64,000 bases of DNA from Atopsyche davidsoni (lineage: Eukaryota > Arthropoda > Insecta > Trichoptera > Hydrobiosidae): contig JAILWY010000012.1 in the NCBI GenBank assembly GCA_022113835.1, forward strand, positions 7,130,001-7,194,000, written 5' to 3'. The translations under genes were made by a program, and so were the position numbers. Positions 50,031 through 62,984 of this stretch are shown in pieces (position 1 is the stretch's first letter; each line of letters opens with the position of its first letter). The notes under the pieces were generated by a model. It did no database searches. It saw only the letters and a list, made by a program, of their open reading frames with translations, and was not told the DNA's origin.

Positions 50031-50849
50031 CTGCTTGAGATGGAGTGACATCATGCAAATTTTTAGCAGCTTTAATAGATACATGAGGCGTGAATTAAAT
50101 TATGCATTCACATTGTCTGACTTAATAAATTTGCTGCTATTATATGTATGGAGCTATGTAAAATATGCAAAATAGATGTTTTCTCAAGAGAACATGGATG
50201 TACAAATGAGATATGGAATAATTCATAACAAATAAAATATACGTGATAGCTCATAAACGCGTGATACATGTGTACTCAATTATTATTACTTTTAATTTTA
50301 ATCACTCCTAATTTCTCTCTATAATCCGATAAAATTCTGTTTTAATATAAAATTTATTTTAAATAACGTTTTATGGGCAGTAAAATTTAATGGACATTTG
50401 AATAATTCTATAACAAATAAAATATTAGCGATTGACGCATTTTGCATAAAAAAAATATTCTTGAAGGAAATGGACTCAACACGTTGAGAATTACAGAAAA
50501 ATAAGTAATTGTTATTTAATTTGAAGCATCATGTTTACACTCAAAATTGATGTCATCCGTTTGCAACGGAAATTTAAAAATAAAATACACTTAATAATTA
50601 ATATTCCTTTCACGACGCATTTAATATACCATAATGTAAAAAAATTACAAAGGCAATCTTCTTTGAATAAAATAAGTTTATTTATTTCATGTCTAAAGAA
50701 TCCAACCCAATTATCTCTACAATTTCCAAAAAAATTCAAGACAACGACACAGCGGAGATCGCAATCCTCCGAGACGTGACGTGAATTCTGCCATATTGTC
50801 AGAAGCAATACCGAAATTATTACAAGCAGCGCTTAGCAAAAAAAAAACG

Positions 50850-50980
50850 ACTCGTCACGTTTTCGATCAGTCCGGGTCGTATGTGCAAGGAGCGAGATGC
50901 TCTGGGCTACGAGGGACCGGCTCTAGACGATGTATTCTGATAAAACACTAGAAAACCCAATCGCCGCTTTTGCCCTAAAG
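50850..50980. other. GC-richer island
   Basis: Includes TCAGTCCGGGTCG, GGGCTACGAGGGACCGGC and CAATCGCCGC. No frame. Confidence 0.3.
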
Positions 50981-51239
50981 ATGACGGATTAGGTATTTAT
51001 TATTATTTTTTTGCATTTTGTTCTCCTTGTTATCAATAAATAGTATGTATATGCAAAGCAGAGTAATAATCCACGATCATATCTGGTTGGCATCAATGCC
51101 TTGCTTATACTAACTTATATGCAGTTACTTACTTACTGGGGTCAAATAATATAGTGTCGCAAACTGGCTCAGATTTTTTTTTAATTTAGTGCTTTTATAT
51201 AGTAAATTTACTGTTTATTTAATTGCAAGAGTGCGCTTT

Positions 51240-51480
51240 ACAAGGAGAGCAGCCTGGAAACATTATCGGTAGGTACAGATGTACAGGGATGGAAGGGCGG
51301 CGTAATGAAATGCTTGTTTAATCAGTAGCGGCTAGCAGGGCGGGCGACTCATCTCCATACAGACTTGGGCGGGGGCGGCATTATGGAATTAGCCGTCTGA
51401 TTGGGCGGATGACGCAGCGGAGAGGATTCCCGAGATAAGTTATTCTAAATAATACGTTAAATGCTCCAAGTCTGCGCGTC
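51240..51480. other. GC-rich island
   Basis: Includes GGAAGGGCGGCG, GCAGGGCGGGCGACTC and GGGCGGGGGCGGC. No frame. Confidence 0.35.
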
Positions 51481-52369
51481 GTTAATCTCAGCTGGACTTT
51501 CTGTTTTTCTTTCTGCATAAATTTGAAAAATTATTTTTGTAAGAAGTTTAATCAAATTTTAAGAGTTTCTCGTGTTTTTGTTGGTTGCTCCTTGAAATAA
51601 AATGATTTCATGCCACCCTTAATTTTGGGGTGCGAAAGTTACAGTATTTATATTTTTAAAAAGTATTTAATTGTTATGAAAACTAAGAATACTAAAATTA
51701 AACATATGGAAGTATTTTTTCATAAAAATTTAATGATAATTCAATGATTAAATATTGTTTATTGTTTGTAATACCTTTACATAAAACATTGAATTAATAA
51801 TTAACTTTAAGCGTCTATATTTTTAAAATGAGTTTTTATTATTCTAGCGATACTTAATTGTTTTCTGATTTTACATTCTGACTACAGTGTATTAACTATA
51901 TAAATTACTAGGAAGTACTTAAATTACTATGTAAAATGACCATTACTAGGAAGATATGTAGTAAGAAACACATATCCTTGGATAAAAATAGATCACAAAT
52001 CAGACAATATATACTTTTCGTTTTCGAGTTTATAGGAATCCATAATTAGAACAAAAAAAAGTTATTGCTTAAAGCAGATTTATTTATTCAATATTTTGAA
52101 ATAGGTTCAATACTAAACTATTCGGTTTTGGTCATCTTAATTTTTTAATTTTTAATCAATTTAATTTGAGTATATTTTATAAGCGTTATTTTCAAAGTTC
52201 TTTCTTAATGCAAATATACGTAATAACCCCTCGATTTAAACGGGGTAATATTCTAGCTTTAAATTCGTCGAGTCTCTTTCGCGAACGTTAAATTGCTGAA
52301 GGGCCATAATTTATATTAGTCCCAACAAAACCGAGCATTAAGTTATTAGATACTGGGAAGATAAAACAA

Positions 52370-52460
52370 GATCTCTAATTACGATCTCAAACAGTTGGCC
52401 GGCCCCTCCCCGTGCCGTCCCTGGCGGGGCAGTTAGTTCTGCGGCGGGCCAAGTACGACC
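52370..52460. other. GC-rich island
   Basis: GGCCGGCCCCTCCCCGTGCC and GGCGGGGC lie within AT-rich DNA. Confidence 0.35.
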
Positions 52461-52697
52461 CTGTAAAAATTAGACAAAACATATTCACTTTATTATATTT
52501 CAAAAATAAATTAGTTTGTAATAATATAAAATGTTTTTTTTTTCTGATAAATTGTAACACCAATTTAAAGCATCTTTGATCAAATTAAAAAAAGTTTTGA
52601 GTCCAATTACACGATTTACAAATTTTCTATGACGAAAATCAAATCGATTGTTTTTTTGTCAATTAGTCAATGATCTAACAATCTTACAATATGTATA

Positions 52698-52712
52698 TGT
52701 GTGTGTGTGTGT
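52698..52712. repeat. Short (TG)n microsatellite
   Basis: About seven GT units. Confidence 0.8.
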
Positions 52713-53039
52713 ATAATATACGTATTTATTAATTTTTACGTAATCAAAGTAGTCCAATGATAAAAATAGCTTGATTTGTATAAAATATAAATTTAGAAAT
52801 GTTCTAGAAATAGAGTATGCTTTAATATAAAATTGATAAGCAATATACCAATATTTAATTATTATCAATATTTCAAGTTTCGATTATATTTAAATATGAT
52901 ATTTTATTTAAAGAAACTACTGTCAGTTCGTTTGTAAATACTTTTGATTAAATATACAAAAATTAAATAATATATAAGTTAATCTTTTGGGTTTACTAAG
53001 CTTAACCCGGGACAGCTGAAATATATTCCAAATCATCCC

Positions 53040-53220
53040 TTACAAATCACCCTTAAGTCTTCAGTAGGGTGCTTCCTTTCAGTTTCTGTTTAGCAAGTCC
53101 ACAGGCGTCCATCCAAGATCGCTGCTTCTCGTTTTACTTCAATCATTAGCTGGAACGGTCTTTGTTTCCACTGCCTCCAGCGTGGTGGTCTTTTGTTCCC
53201 TTGCGTGATACGTTGTATAG
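53040..53220 (-). mobile_element. Possible LINE ORF fragment (minus)
   Basis: The minus strand encodes a stretch like RPPRWRQWKQ followed by basic and acidic residues in neighbouring frames. This resembles the linker between endonuclease and reverse transcriptase in non-LTR elements. The match is short and frameshifted. Confidence 0.3.
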
Positions 53221-53827
53221 AATTTTAAATTAACAACTATGACATATAGACACTGAAATTTGTGTAAATATGTTTACTTCTGAGATAATTTTTTTTAAAT
53301 AAGTGTTAAAAACACATTAATGATAACTTTTAAAAACACATATTATTTTTAAGGAGGTATTGTCTTCTTATATTTTTTCATAAAACCAAAAGATATTCTA
53401 AATTATCCCTTTCTGAAGGCACGTAGTGAAGGTTTATATAAGTTAACTATGTTAAATCAATGAATCTTTCAGTAAGCTATAAATCAATCTCAATATTAAG
53501 CTATAGGAATTTAAAATAAATAATATTCTATTATTTAATTATTTATTATTATTATTTTTACATAATTAGTGATTATTAAAACAATATAACAGATTTAATC
53601 ATGTTTTAAAGCTCATGAGGTCATTTTACACGTCTATTCGTGGTCTTAAAAATATTTTTTAGTAAAAAGTTTTAAATTTATATATATAAGTATATATACA
53701 CACATACATAAACACAATATCATGATTTGAATAATTTTAGGAACTCTATAAAATTTGTTTTAAGTAGTTCTTGGAGAGAAGAGTGAGATTTGTTTTTCGC
53801 GATTCTCGAGTTCGCACGCGATGCTTC

Positions 53828-54010
53828 ATGGCGCGGACTTTAATACCGAAACGTAAACACGAAGTACGGCCAGATGAAGATTTCACGCAAACATTGTCAT
53901 GCCATGTAACAAATTCTAGCCACTTAACATTTACAGAGGTTGGTCCATTCGGGGGTCCCGTGCAAACCGGATCTGCCCCAAAAGGGTCTCTGAAAGATCT
54001 CCCACAGGAA
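53828..54010 (+). CDS. Possible first coding exon, product unrecognised
   Basis: From an ATG at 53828 the frame reads MARTLIPKRKHEVRPDEDF, then TQTLSCHVTNSSHLTFTEVG and SAPKGSLKDLPQE. It ends exactly before a strong GTAAGT donor at 54011. The frame is also open upstream to about 53771. No downstream partner or known domain was recognised. Codon use is mixed, so chance cannot be excluded. Confidence 0.3.
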
Positions 54011-54280
54011 GTAAGTACAGTGGTTTCACAAAAGGCGGTGTTGGTTTAAATAAATAAATCACATCTATTGCATGCAAAATATTATTGCTACGAAAACATT
54101 AAAATATTTTAACATAATGCTAGACAGCTAGACTATCGTCTTGTTATAAAAATCGACGATATATAAAGTTAGTCCCTTCAATTCAATTTTGATATCTATA
54201 TTTGTATAAATTGTATGTATTTTTTGTCGCACTGCATTTTAAAATTATTTTTTTACTCTAAATTTTTGTTTATGTGTCTC

Positions 54281-54400
54281 CCTAAGAGGAACTGGTGACC
54301 ATCTCGCATAACATATTTATCTGTTCATAGTTTTCTTAGGGTAAATAGTGTAATAGGTCTACGGGTCCTACTACGCTGGTTAATCTACATTATTATTTTA
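54281..54400 (-). mobile_element. LINE 3'-tail fragment (minus)
   Basis: GTCTCCCTAAGAGGAACTGG, TGACCATCTCGC, AGTGTAATAGGTCTACGGG and TCCTACTACGCTGG match the reverse complement of the 7.6-kb fragment in order. Confidence 0.5.
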
Positions 54401-54419
54401 TGACTCTTTAAAAATAACA

Positions 54420-56570
54420 AAATCTAAACATATTTTCCAAAGCCCAAAAGAAATTATTTTTTTGCACAGAATATAAAATATTTTTAGTTTTTTTAACCGC
54501 GTGACAAAATAATACTTTAAATTGTGATAGTCTGTCGCTAAAGGTGTTTGTAAGATAACAAATTTTACTCTTTTAATAAAAATCTAGATTTAAAACATCA
54601 CAAAAAATACATGTTCATGCTCAAAACTACTGCGAATATTTTTAAATATATTTTTTTTAAGCTGACGGGAAAATTTCCGGCAGTTCAAAGTAGATTATTT
54701 TTTTGCAAAAATATTTTTAAATATATGTCGTTACGATAAAATCACGGAAACACATTCATTAACATCAGATTTAATTATTTAAATGAAACCAATCTAGAAA
54801 TTTAGATATATTTTTTTACTAATTGTCATTCAAAGTAAAAGTCATTTGTAACAATAATATTGCTTATACTCACTTATAGTCACTCGATTTTATTCCTCCA
54901 AAGGTTGCGTTTTAATTTCTTCGCTACATTTTTTATTTTTCTGTCTTTTCACATAAATATGTGACTCATTTTTCGGTATTATACTACTATATTTGGTAAC
55001 GACAAATAAAAACCAATACTAATACAATTCATGTTGTAAGAAGACGACGGATTATCCTTCAAGTTTTCAGACAGTATATCGCCACTATGAGCATAAATAT
55101 TTTTTTTGTTATAATAATTTGTAAATGTAACAATAAATAAAAATCAACATATTTATTTATTGCTATTGTAAGCGAGTTTATGTATTTGATTTGTTAAACA
55201 GAAATTAATTGTGTTTTCATAATTAAAATTTTATAGGTTTATTCGTCTCGCTATAGAATTTAATTTTGTAAATGTGTTGTTATTGTGATTTATGTGCTGC
55301 AATAAATTATGATAGAGATAAAAGGACGCGTTTCGTTAATTTTTTTCATAATATTTCGGTTTAATCTTTGGAGGACGACACAATTCGTATGGTAATACGT
55401 TTTATATTTGCATGTAATTATCACGAAAAATGATAATAAAGCTAATTTTGGAATACTGATTATGTTTTATTTTTTTGACAAAGGCACAGGGATAATTTAT
55501 TTCTTTTAAATTTAAACTCAACACTATCGCGCAAATGTTTGACCGCGTGTCGTACGTATCATTCGCAGCTGAATCACATCGTCCACACAGTGAGAGGTTT
55601 GGACATTTTAAATTTGCAACAAAACATGATCATATAAAAAATAATATTTTTTTAAATCACATTACAAATTTTACTTTTTTCCCTATATAATAAGTACAAC
55701 ATCGTCAAATGCGTCCCCTTCCGATGCACTATTTAAATATTCTGAGTACCCTATTAACCGTGGGTTTTTTTTAAATATCTAAAGTGAAATCTTTTCGATG
55801 TGTTTTTTTATGCATACAAATATTATATGTACTTACAAGTAAGTAAGTTTTTTTTTTATTTTAGTTCAAAAATCAAAGTTTTCAATATTTGTAATAAATT
55901 AGAATTCTAAGTAATTGTGATATCTAACGATGTCGTGTGTATCTTATCTACCAATTATAAAGTTGACATTTTTAGTAAAAGTCAAAGGTTAATTTTATTT
56001 TGTAATTGCATCAAAACAAAGCATCACATGTGATACAGCAACATTCTGCAAGCAAAATGACTCAGCTGCGCCTATGCAAAGCTAACCCTAATGAGGATAA
56101 ATGATTCCCAGAGGGTTGCAAACTGTCTGTTTACCCTATTATCTGATATATTAGCAAATTAAAAATATGATTAAGTGAACACGTGTCTACGTTATATTTA
56201 TCTATTCGTTTTATTTCAAAAACAAATAAAATAAAAATAATAACAACCAAAATAAACGATTATGCATTGTAAATGCTAAATTTATTTGAAGTTAGTTATT
56301 TTTATAATTTACTGTATCAATAGACAGCAGCACTTTTAGTTTGCAAGCATCTTGAGATTCTAGATATACCTTCTATCAAGTCTGAACATTGTGAAAGCGA
56401 TCTACCTCATCACGATTTTTTTTAAACTTTCTTAGGCATACATATCATTTCGCATTAACTTCTTTATTCTAAAGTAACCCAAGTATTCCAGAATCATCAG
56501 CAGTAAAACCTGAAATGCACCAACAAAAAAACTCGGTTGTAAAATTTTTACATTTTACGTCTTAGGGAAT
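54420..56570. other. AT-rich DNA, nothing recognised
   Basis: No frame, repeat or island of note. Confidence 0.6.
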
Positions 56571-56579
56571 ACTAAAAGA

Positions 56580-56780
56580 TACAGTGCAAAGTTAGTCTTA
56601 ATTAGGTTAAACGCCTCCCTAAGGTCGTCCTTCCATCCCTCCAGTCTGCAACCCCCGCATCACTCACCAGGGATAAGTAGGCTCGATCGCCATTTGCATT
56701 CATCCCTCTAAACTCTTGCCGCCCTAATCCTCTTGTTTTTATCATTTCCGAGCCACTGAGCCCTGATGCTTGTTTCGTAG
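56580..56780. other. Moderately GC-richer patch
   Basis: Includes GGTCGTCCTTCCATCCCTCC and CTGCAACCCCCGCATCAC. No frame. Confidence 0.25.
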
Positions 56781-57159
56781 CTTTAAATATATATGGCTCT
56801 CGCTTTAATGATGTCTTTTTTGTGAGTGCTTTTGGATATATTTTTTTATATAATGTGTTATTTTTATATTTTTTAGGCTACCACATGCTCTCTTGAGTTG
56901 GCGACATTCTTAATAAAAAATCACCTCTTCGAATTTAGTACACTTCTCGAACATAAAGTTTTTTTAACTAAAAAAAACCCATGATTTATTACGAGTATTA
57001 TACCCATATACATAAATAATAAACAAGTATCTCTCTTTTTCAAAACCAGGTTTTTATTACGTTAAATACTTATAATCCTATATTTATCTAAATACATTAG
57101 TTATCTTCTGTTAGTATTACTCATACAAATTTTACTAGAGTATTTTAAATAATTATTAA

Positions 57160-57510
57160 CTAAAATAAAATACCTGAGATTACAAACAACTGCCTCTTCA
57201 TTAGGGTAGTTTCTCCGTATATAAACCTTTCTTCAGTCAATACAAGCGCAATATCTCGCTTAGCATAATATCCCAGCAGGTAGAGTACCCTCCGTAAGTT
57301 TGGTTCCCCATAAGATCTCAGGACGTCTGCACAGAACTCTAGCGCGATATGTTTTGGCATTCCATTACCGAATAATTCACACCATACCTGCATAGTTTTA
57401 GCTGCATAGACTATATTTGTTTGCACAACGAATACAAAGGATATCAAAATTGCTTGCACAATCTTAATGTGATCCGGTGTAGGATAAAAAGCTTTTGTTG
57501 TTTGTTGCAA
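57160..57510 (-). other. Unrecognised 116-codon ORF with one membrane-like stretch
   Basis: The minus-strand frame reads IVQAILISFVFVVQTNIVYA, then MPKHIALEFCADVLRSYGEP, NLRRVLYLLGYYAKRDIALV and RFIYGETTLMKRQL, ending VIS before AG|GTATTT. It has ordinary amino-acid composition, unlike the Lys/Asn noise nearby. It could be an exon of a membrane protein, for example a chemoreceptor, together with the 60.8-kb frame, but no diagnostic motif was seen. Confidence 0.3.
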
Positions 57511-58059
57511 TATAAAAAGTAATATCTAAGAATATGTTACTTGCAGACAAACTAATAAATAAATACATACCAAACAAACGAACACACATATCTGCAAATA
57601 CGAAAAGGTTATCTTAAAATTAACAAGCCTTAATTAGAATGAGAAAAACCAATATATATTTGTGGCTTTAAATTTTAAATTTACTACAATAAAAATGCAA
57701 GGATCGAGTCTTATTTTTCTTTTAATTTGTTTCGTTGAATTACTTGAAATAAATCTATTGGGTTTTTCTGAGATAAATTTTGTATAAAAAGCTGTTATTG
57801 TCGAAACAATAATACCAGATTTTTGTTTAGCATATTTTTTTCACTTAAATATTTATTACAAATAAGTTATTTTAAATGCAATAAAAAATTATTTTCAGTT
57901 TTTTTATTGCAGAAACCTCAAAATAGCTCACGGATATACTTCCATGGCAATCTTTCGCAGTCTCTACTTCATTTTTATACATGAAAAATTTCTCTCGGGT
58001 CTGATATGATATCAAGCTACAATTTTTAAGTAAGATTGAATAAAATGGGCCTCATTTCC

Positions 58060-58260
58060 GAGTACATCCAGCTGGCTCCTACATCCGGTATAATTCGGTT
58101 CTAAGTTGGACCGAAGGCGGGGGAGGAAGTGATGTCACACGCCTGCTCGTGACGTAGCATCGCCTAGAAGGGTGGAAAATTAAAGGCTGCAACGCGGAAG
58201 GGTTGCGGGGAGGACGACTGCACGGTGCACATGGGAATAGGGGTGGAGACTGTTTGTTAA
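58060..58260. other. GC-richer island with CRE-like words
   Basis: Includes GAAGGCGGGGGAGGAAG, TGATGTCACACG and CTCGTGACGTAGC. Proline-rich minus frame 58079-58300 is a composition artefact. Confidence 0.3.
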
Positions 58261-58864
58261 AGGCATTATATGTTGTTTTATTATGCTTACTTATCATCAT
58301 GCTGATGAGTTTTGTGTAAACTTACTGACATCATTTTTAACAATGAGGGTAAAATTTTTAGAAACTTTTTTAATATTATTTATTTAAATTAGATCTAAAT
58401 ACAGAAAAAAGCAACAAAAATTTATCTAATAAATATACTTATGGCGTATTTTAAATGAGTGCAACAAAATGTTGATTTCCTTTGGTATTTATAAATAACA
58501 AAAGATTGATAACTTATTAAAAAAATAATTATTATAATGAATGCGTATTTCCAAATGTTGTATTATTTTATAATATTTTATGATTTATGATTTTATTTAC
58601 CTTAATCTAAGAAACGTTGTTTTTTTTGAGTAATGAAATGTTACAAACTCCCAATTTTTTACTATACTAGCCACTATATACATGATTTCTAAATAAAACT
58701 ACTTTCAATTTGTACAAAACAAATTAGTACCATCAAGAGTATGATTTTTTTTCATTGATTCCGCTGATTTAATACTTTTATCGAAAACTAGTTTACCCAC
58801 CCCTAAACTTTGCTACGAGCTGCGCCGTCCCATATCTCGCTTATTCCAAAGCAAATATAATATA

Positions 58865-58990
58865 TTCGCCAGAGGTAAGGCGATTTTTTAATACCTGTAT
58901 GAATATACCAGCGCCTCTGGCTGGCGTTTTCAATAAGAGCGCGGGTTCGAGTCTCGGCTCAGCCGCCAAATCCTCTGAGGGGGATCCGCT
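58865..58990 (+). mobile_element. tRNA-related SINE fragment
   Basis: CAGCGCCTCTGGCTGGCG, AATAAGAGCGCGGG and a good B box GGTTCGAGTCT (58944-58954), then CGGCTCAGCC. It resembles the head of a tRNA-derived SINE different from the 7.1/40.3-kb family. Confidence 0.4.
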
Positions 58991-59239
58991 GTATCAATAT
59001 TGATAATGGTAGCACATGACTGTGCATTATTTCACACTGCACTGCATTAACATAATAGTCATTTCGTGGGAACACTTGGATAATTTTATGCGTGCACATT
59101 GCACGCTCGAGTAATTCTTTGGTAAAGATGAATAATTTTAAACTCGTCTGGTGCTGAAAGTAATTTTCCGCATGGGGTGTTTTTTTAGCTCCGCTTGCTG
59201 CGCCGGAAAGTCTTTGTTCGTAGACTTGTTATTGTATCT

Positions 59240-60700
59240 GATACAAGAATATGCAGCGTCTCTTTGGTGGGTTTGTCGTGTGTAGCGTGCATAAATTTTT
59301 TTTATGTCAGAAACATTATCCTCCTTGCTTAATTAAGTTGTTTTTTTCAAAATGTAGCTAATATTCAAATAATATACTACCAAAATAATAGTTAAGCTGT
59401 GATATATTTTGTTCTACTATTGAGTTTTTTTTGATACTCAAACTAAATAAATTATTAAATATTACAAGATACGATTATATAATCGATGAAAAATGTATTA
59501 TTTAATAATTATTTTTTTGTTTAGAACTAATTATACACAGCATTTCACGGAATAAAATTCACGATGAATCGATAATTCGATTATTTCACGTTTTTTTTAA
59601 GGATATGCCATCAGTTTATACTTTCTTTCTCAAATCAAAGACTTAATAAATACAGTTTTGAATAAGTAGATACTTTCGAAAAGTTCAATATGCCTTTTAA
59701 ATTTCCGGCAGATAAGACACTCCGTAGAGTATACAAATACTTGGGTTTTGTTCCGAACAAGTTAAATCTTCACGGAATGCTTTTTACCAAAAATATATAC
59801 TAGCACAAAAAAACAATCTTTTACCGCTTGGCATTTCAGAACAGGGCTGGTTTTAATTATTCAGAACCGTTCTCGTACGCATAAGTTCAATAAGAAAACT
59901 TCCAAATTTCAAAATACCATTATGAACGTGCGCTGAATCCAAACACACCGGGACATCAAGTTGTTATGAACAAGAGGATATCGTATTTATATATAAATTT
60001 TAATGTTAGAGACTCAACGTTTGGTTGTTAATATTATAAATTAATATTCTTGTAACCAAACATCAACCTTTAAAATACTGTGGTTGAAAGTTGGCAACAT
60101 CCGCGACAATATTTTTTTCGTAAATACCAATGCAGTTATAGAATTAATTTCTTGATTTATTTATGTAAATAAAATGCAGTTTAAAAATATCAAAACCGAT
60201 ATAATTTCTGTTGTTTTGTATTTAAAAAAAAACAATTTTAAATGCTGTATAAAAAGTTTAAGAACTTCGGGCAATTTTATAGCACAAATAGTCCCGTTAC
60301 AATCTAAAATCTGATTCCCATAATATTTTGTATAGAGAACTATAAAAATTTGTATCACTAACTATACTTTTAAAAAAGTGCACAGATCTGTTTTTTGTCT
60401 CATCTTGTGCATATTACAATAGAATATAGCCATTTAAATTTAAACATTATTATTTACGCATAAAATACGTGTCTCTTGAAAAGTTCATAATACAATGGTA
60501 AAACTTGGTACAGTGTTAGTAGGAGAACTGTTAACAAAGAGAATATTCTCAAGTAATGTTATTAAAGTTACGATCTGTTTTTGTTGTACGACAGCTGGAA
60601 ATGAGCAAGATGAAGCCCCAGTATTGGACAAACATTTGTAACAAACTCAGTAACGCTGTAATGCACTTGCCTTGAGGCGGAATCGAAATATTAAATAATA
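59240..60700. other. AT-rich DNA, nothing recognised
   Basis: Only short frames without codon bias. Confidence 0.6.
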
Positions 60701-60737
60701 TACATAACGTGCCGCTAGCTCGTAATTTTTTTTATTG

Positions 60738-60960
60738 TTAATTAAATATCTGTACACAGTATCGAGGTGATAGATATTTCGCAGCCACAGTCGCACAATA
60801 GATATGCTTAGTTTTGGGAATTACTGCCGTGCTTTGATGGATTATTCCGCTGGTGTTTCGGATCAACTGCAAAACCCTACTTACGACCGTGATCCGAACA
60901 AGGGTCGTGTAACTAATCCAAAACGCAATCACCAGAATTACATATTTACCGACATCAAAA
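60738..60960 (-). other. Unrecognised ORF with membrane-like start
   Basis: The minus strand opens after a TATATTTTAG acceptor with DFDVGKYVILVIAFWISYTT, then LVRITVVSRVLQLIRNTSG. A GTAAGT donor lies within it, after VRITV. Alternatively the frame continues to a stop at 60738. The hydrophobic run resembles a transmembrane helix. No family was recognised. Confidence 0.25.
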
Positions 60961-61559
60961 TCTCTAAAATATAAATATAGGAATTCTTTAAATAACTTTC
61001 TTTGATTCTTTTACATATTATTTGGCAAAAATTATAAGTTAGGGTGAAGAATATTATGTTGATATTTTATGTCTCATTCAACATCTTGTCATCGACTGTT
61101 GGAAAAGCAAGTTGTGATGGTATTGGATTTCTTTTATTGTATTTACTTGATAAAGACTCACAATAATTGAATATGACTCAAATTTATCAAATATGGTTAT
61201 GTTTTTTCTGTTATTTTATTAAAAAATATTTATATACCCAAAGCGAATACATTCAGCATCAAAATACATGTAAAAACTTTTGCTTTATTATGTATCGTTA
61301 TTATTTATTTTATTTTGGACTGTTTTTTTGTAGAAGTCACTTTATTATTCCAATTGTTTTTTTTTCTGTTTACTATTTAAAAACATTCACAAAAAAATTC
61401 TATGAAATAAATATTTATCATCTCAAAAATATATTTTTCAACAAAATACAATTCACAAGCTACGCAATAGAATTCTTTATAGAATTAACATAATAAAATA
61501 ATATTTTTACAAAAAGATATATCATTTATCACTGAGCTTTTCTCTCTGTCGAAATACAG

Positions 61560-62270
61560 CCTTCTCTTAAGAAAAGTCATCTTAAGATGTCTTTTAAAAT
61601 ATCATTTTCAAGAGTCATGATGTCGTGCAATACCCATCTAGAGCTCTACATAATGTATAGAATAACAAGATGCCAAGAAAATCAAGATATAAAAGTATCC
61701 CCAAATGAAGCGATCCCCACAAAAAAATGTTGAATAAATAAGTTAATTTACAGCAAAGGAAGCACGAAGTCCGTGGCGCTGTAAGCTTTTACAAGCAGCT
61801 AGCAAGGGGTGCCAACAATCCTTCATCCTTCCTATCTTGTACAAATATTCAAATAACTTAGAGTTATGCATTTGGAAATAATTACATATTTTATGGACCA
61901 TCAGCTGTGGGATGCTATACATACTGTTGCTAAAAAATGAGATTTTACGTTTCTTAACCAACGACAGGAGTTTTCTTTCTTTGCGCATTCTGTACAAGAC
62001 TCCCATTTACGACACGGTCAATTCATGGTATTTTAAGGATTCTCCTATATAGTCACATTTTACACGTCTTAATTTTTCGCATAGTAGCCGTCTTGGGTGT
62101 CCAAGCTTTAACTCCATAAAGAAGAACTGAGATGACATAACATTTGGTGAATCTCCAGCGAAGTTTCAGTGTCATATCTCTTGAGAATAGTGCTTTATTA
62201 TAATCAACCAACCCTCGCATACTTGCAAGTGTACCGGCGGCTTCGTAGCAGCCCTGCCCCGCGGCGGGGT
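61560..62270 (-). pseudogene. LINE ORF2 C-terminal fragment, frameshifted
   Basis: From about 62270 the minus strand reads YNKALFSRDMTLKLRWRFTK, then CYVISVLLYGVKAWTPKTAT and MRKI. After a frameshift it continues as LYRMRKERKLLSLVKKRKIS. The YxxSvLLYG...WTpK block and the KKRK block match the 26.6-kb family in order, so this is the same LINE type with more of the region after the reverse transcriptase. Stops and shifts make it inactive. The frame further upstream (to 62595) is not recognisable LINE protein. Confidence 0.8.
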
Positions 62271-62645
62271 GATCGAGCCACATTTTGTTTCCCGTCCTTT
62301 GTTTGTTCAGATCTGCTTTTTCGTCAGCCTTTTGATAAATTGCGCGTCTCCGTTTTTGCCAATGATGTAAACAAGCGAAATCGAAATTTATAACGCTGTA
62401 TCGCTTTATCTGACTGAATTCCTTTGCTCCGGGACTAGTTCTTTGTGTATTTCGTGTTTGATTTCTTTGGTTCCCGCGAAACGTTTTTAGTGTTTCTTTT
62501 GCCACTGACGCAACATTATTCATATTCAAGTTACCTATATGTTTTTTTGGCTTTTTGATATTAAATCGAGAATGTACTATGTAAATAAACAACACTATTA
62601 TTTATTTACATTGATTAACCATGAAAATATATGAATATAAAATTC

Positions 62646-62781
62646 ATGTGATTAAGCATATTTTTTCACACATTGAAAACGATTAAAGAAAAATCTCAGA
62701 AAATATCATCGTGACTTGTGATATTTTCTGAGATTTTTCTTTAATCGTTTTCAATGTGTGAAAAAATATGCTTAATCACAT
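62646..62781. repeat. Perfect 63-bp inverted repeat (SINE-foldback relative)
   Basis: Arms 62646-62708 and 62719-62781 are exact reverse complements, 63 of 63, around the 10-nt loop TCGTGACTTG. ATTAAAGAAAAATCTCAGAA and the loop parallel the arm and start of the tRNA domain (ATCATCGTGATTTGTG) of the 40.3-kb copy. The tail AATAAATACGCATCCTGATT is shared too. The tRNA core is missing. Confidence 0.95.
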
Positions 62782-62984
62782 AAATATACTAATACCTGCA
62801 TGGGTAAATAAATACGCATCCTGATTAACATTAATCTAAAATTAATATAATATAAAATTCATTATATATTTTTCACCGAATGGAGTCCGTCACAAAATAT
62901 TGTGTCTTTACAGCATAATAACAAATTTTACAGACAAATTATTTTTAATGAAGTAATTACATTACCATAAAAGGCATATTACTA

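Noticed and set aside
61167..61493. 108-codon plus-strand ORF rich in Phe, Tyr, Ile and Lys
   Set aside because: Composition reflects poly-T/A-rich DNA; no codon bias, domain or splice site.
62160..62393. 74-codon plus-strand ORF
   Set aside because: It is opposite recognisable minus-strand LINE coding sequence over part of its length.
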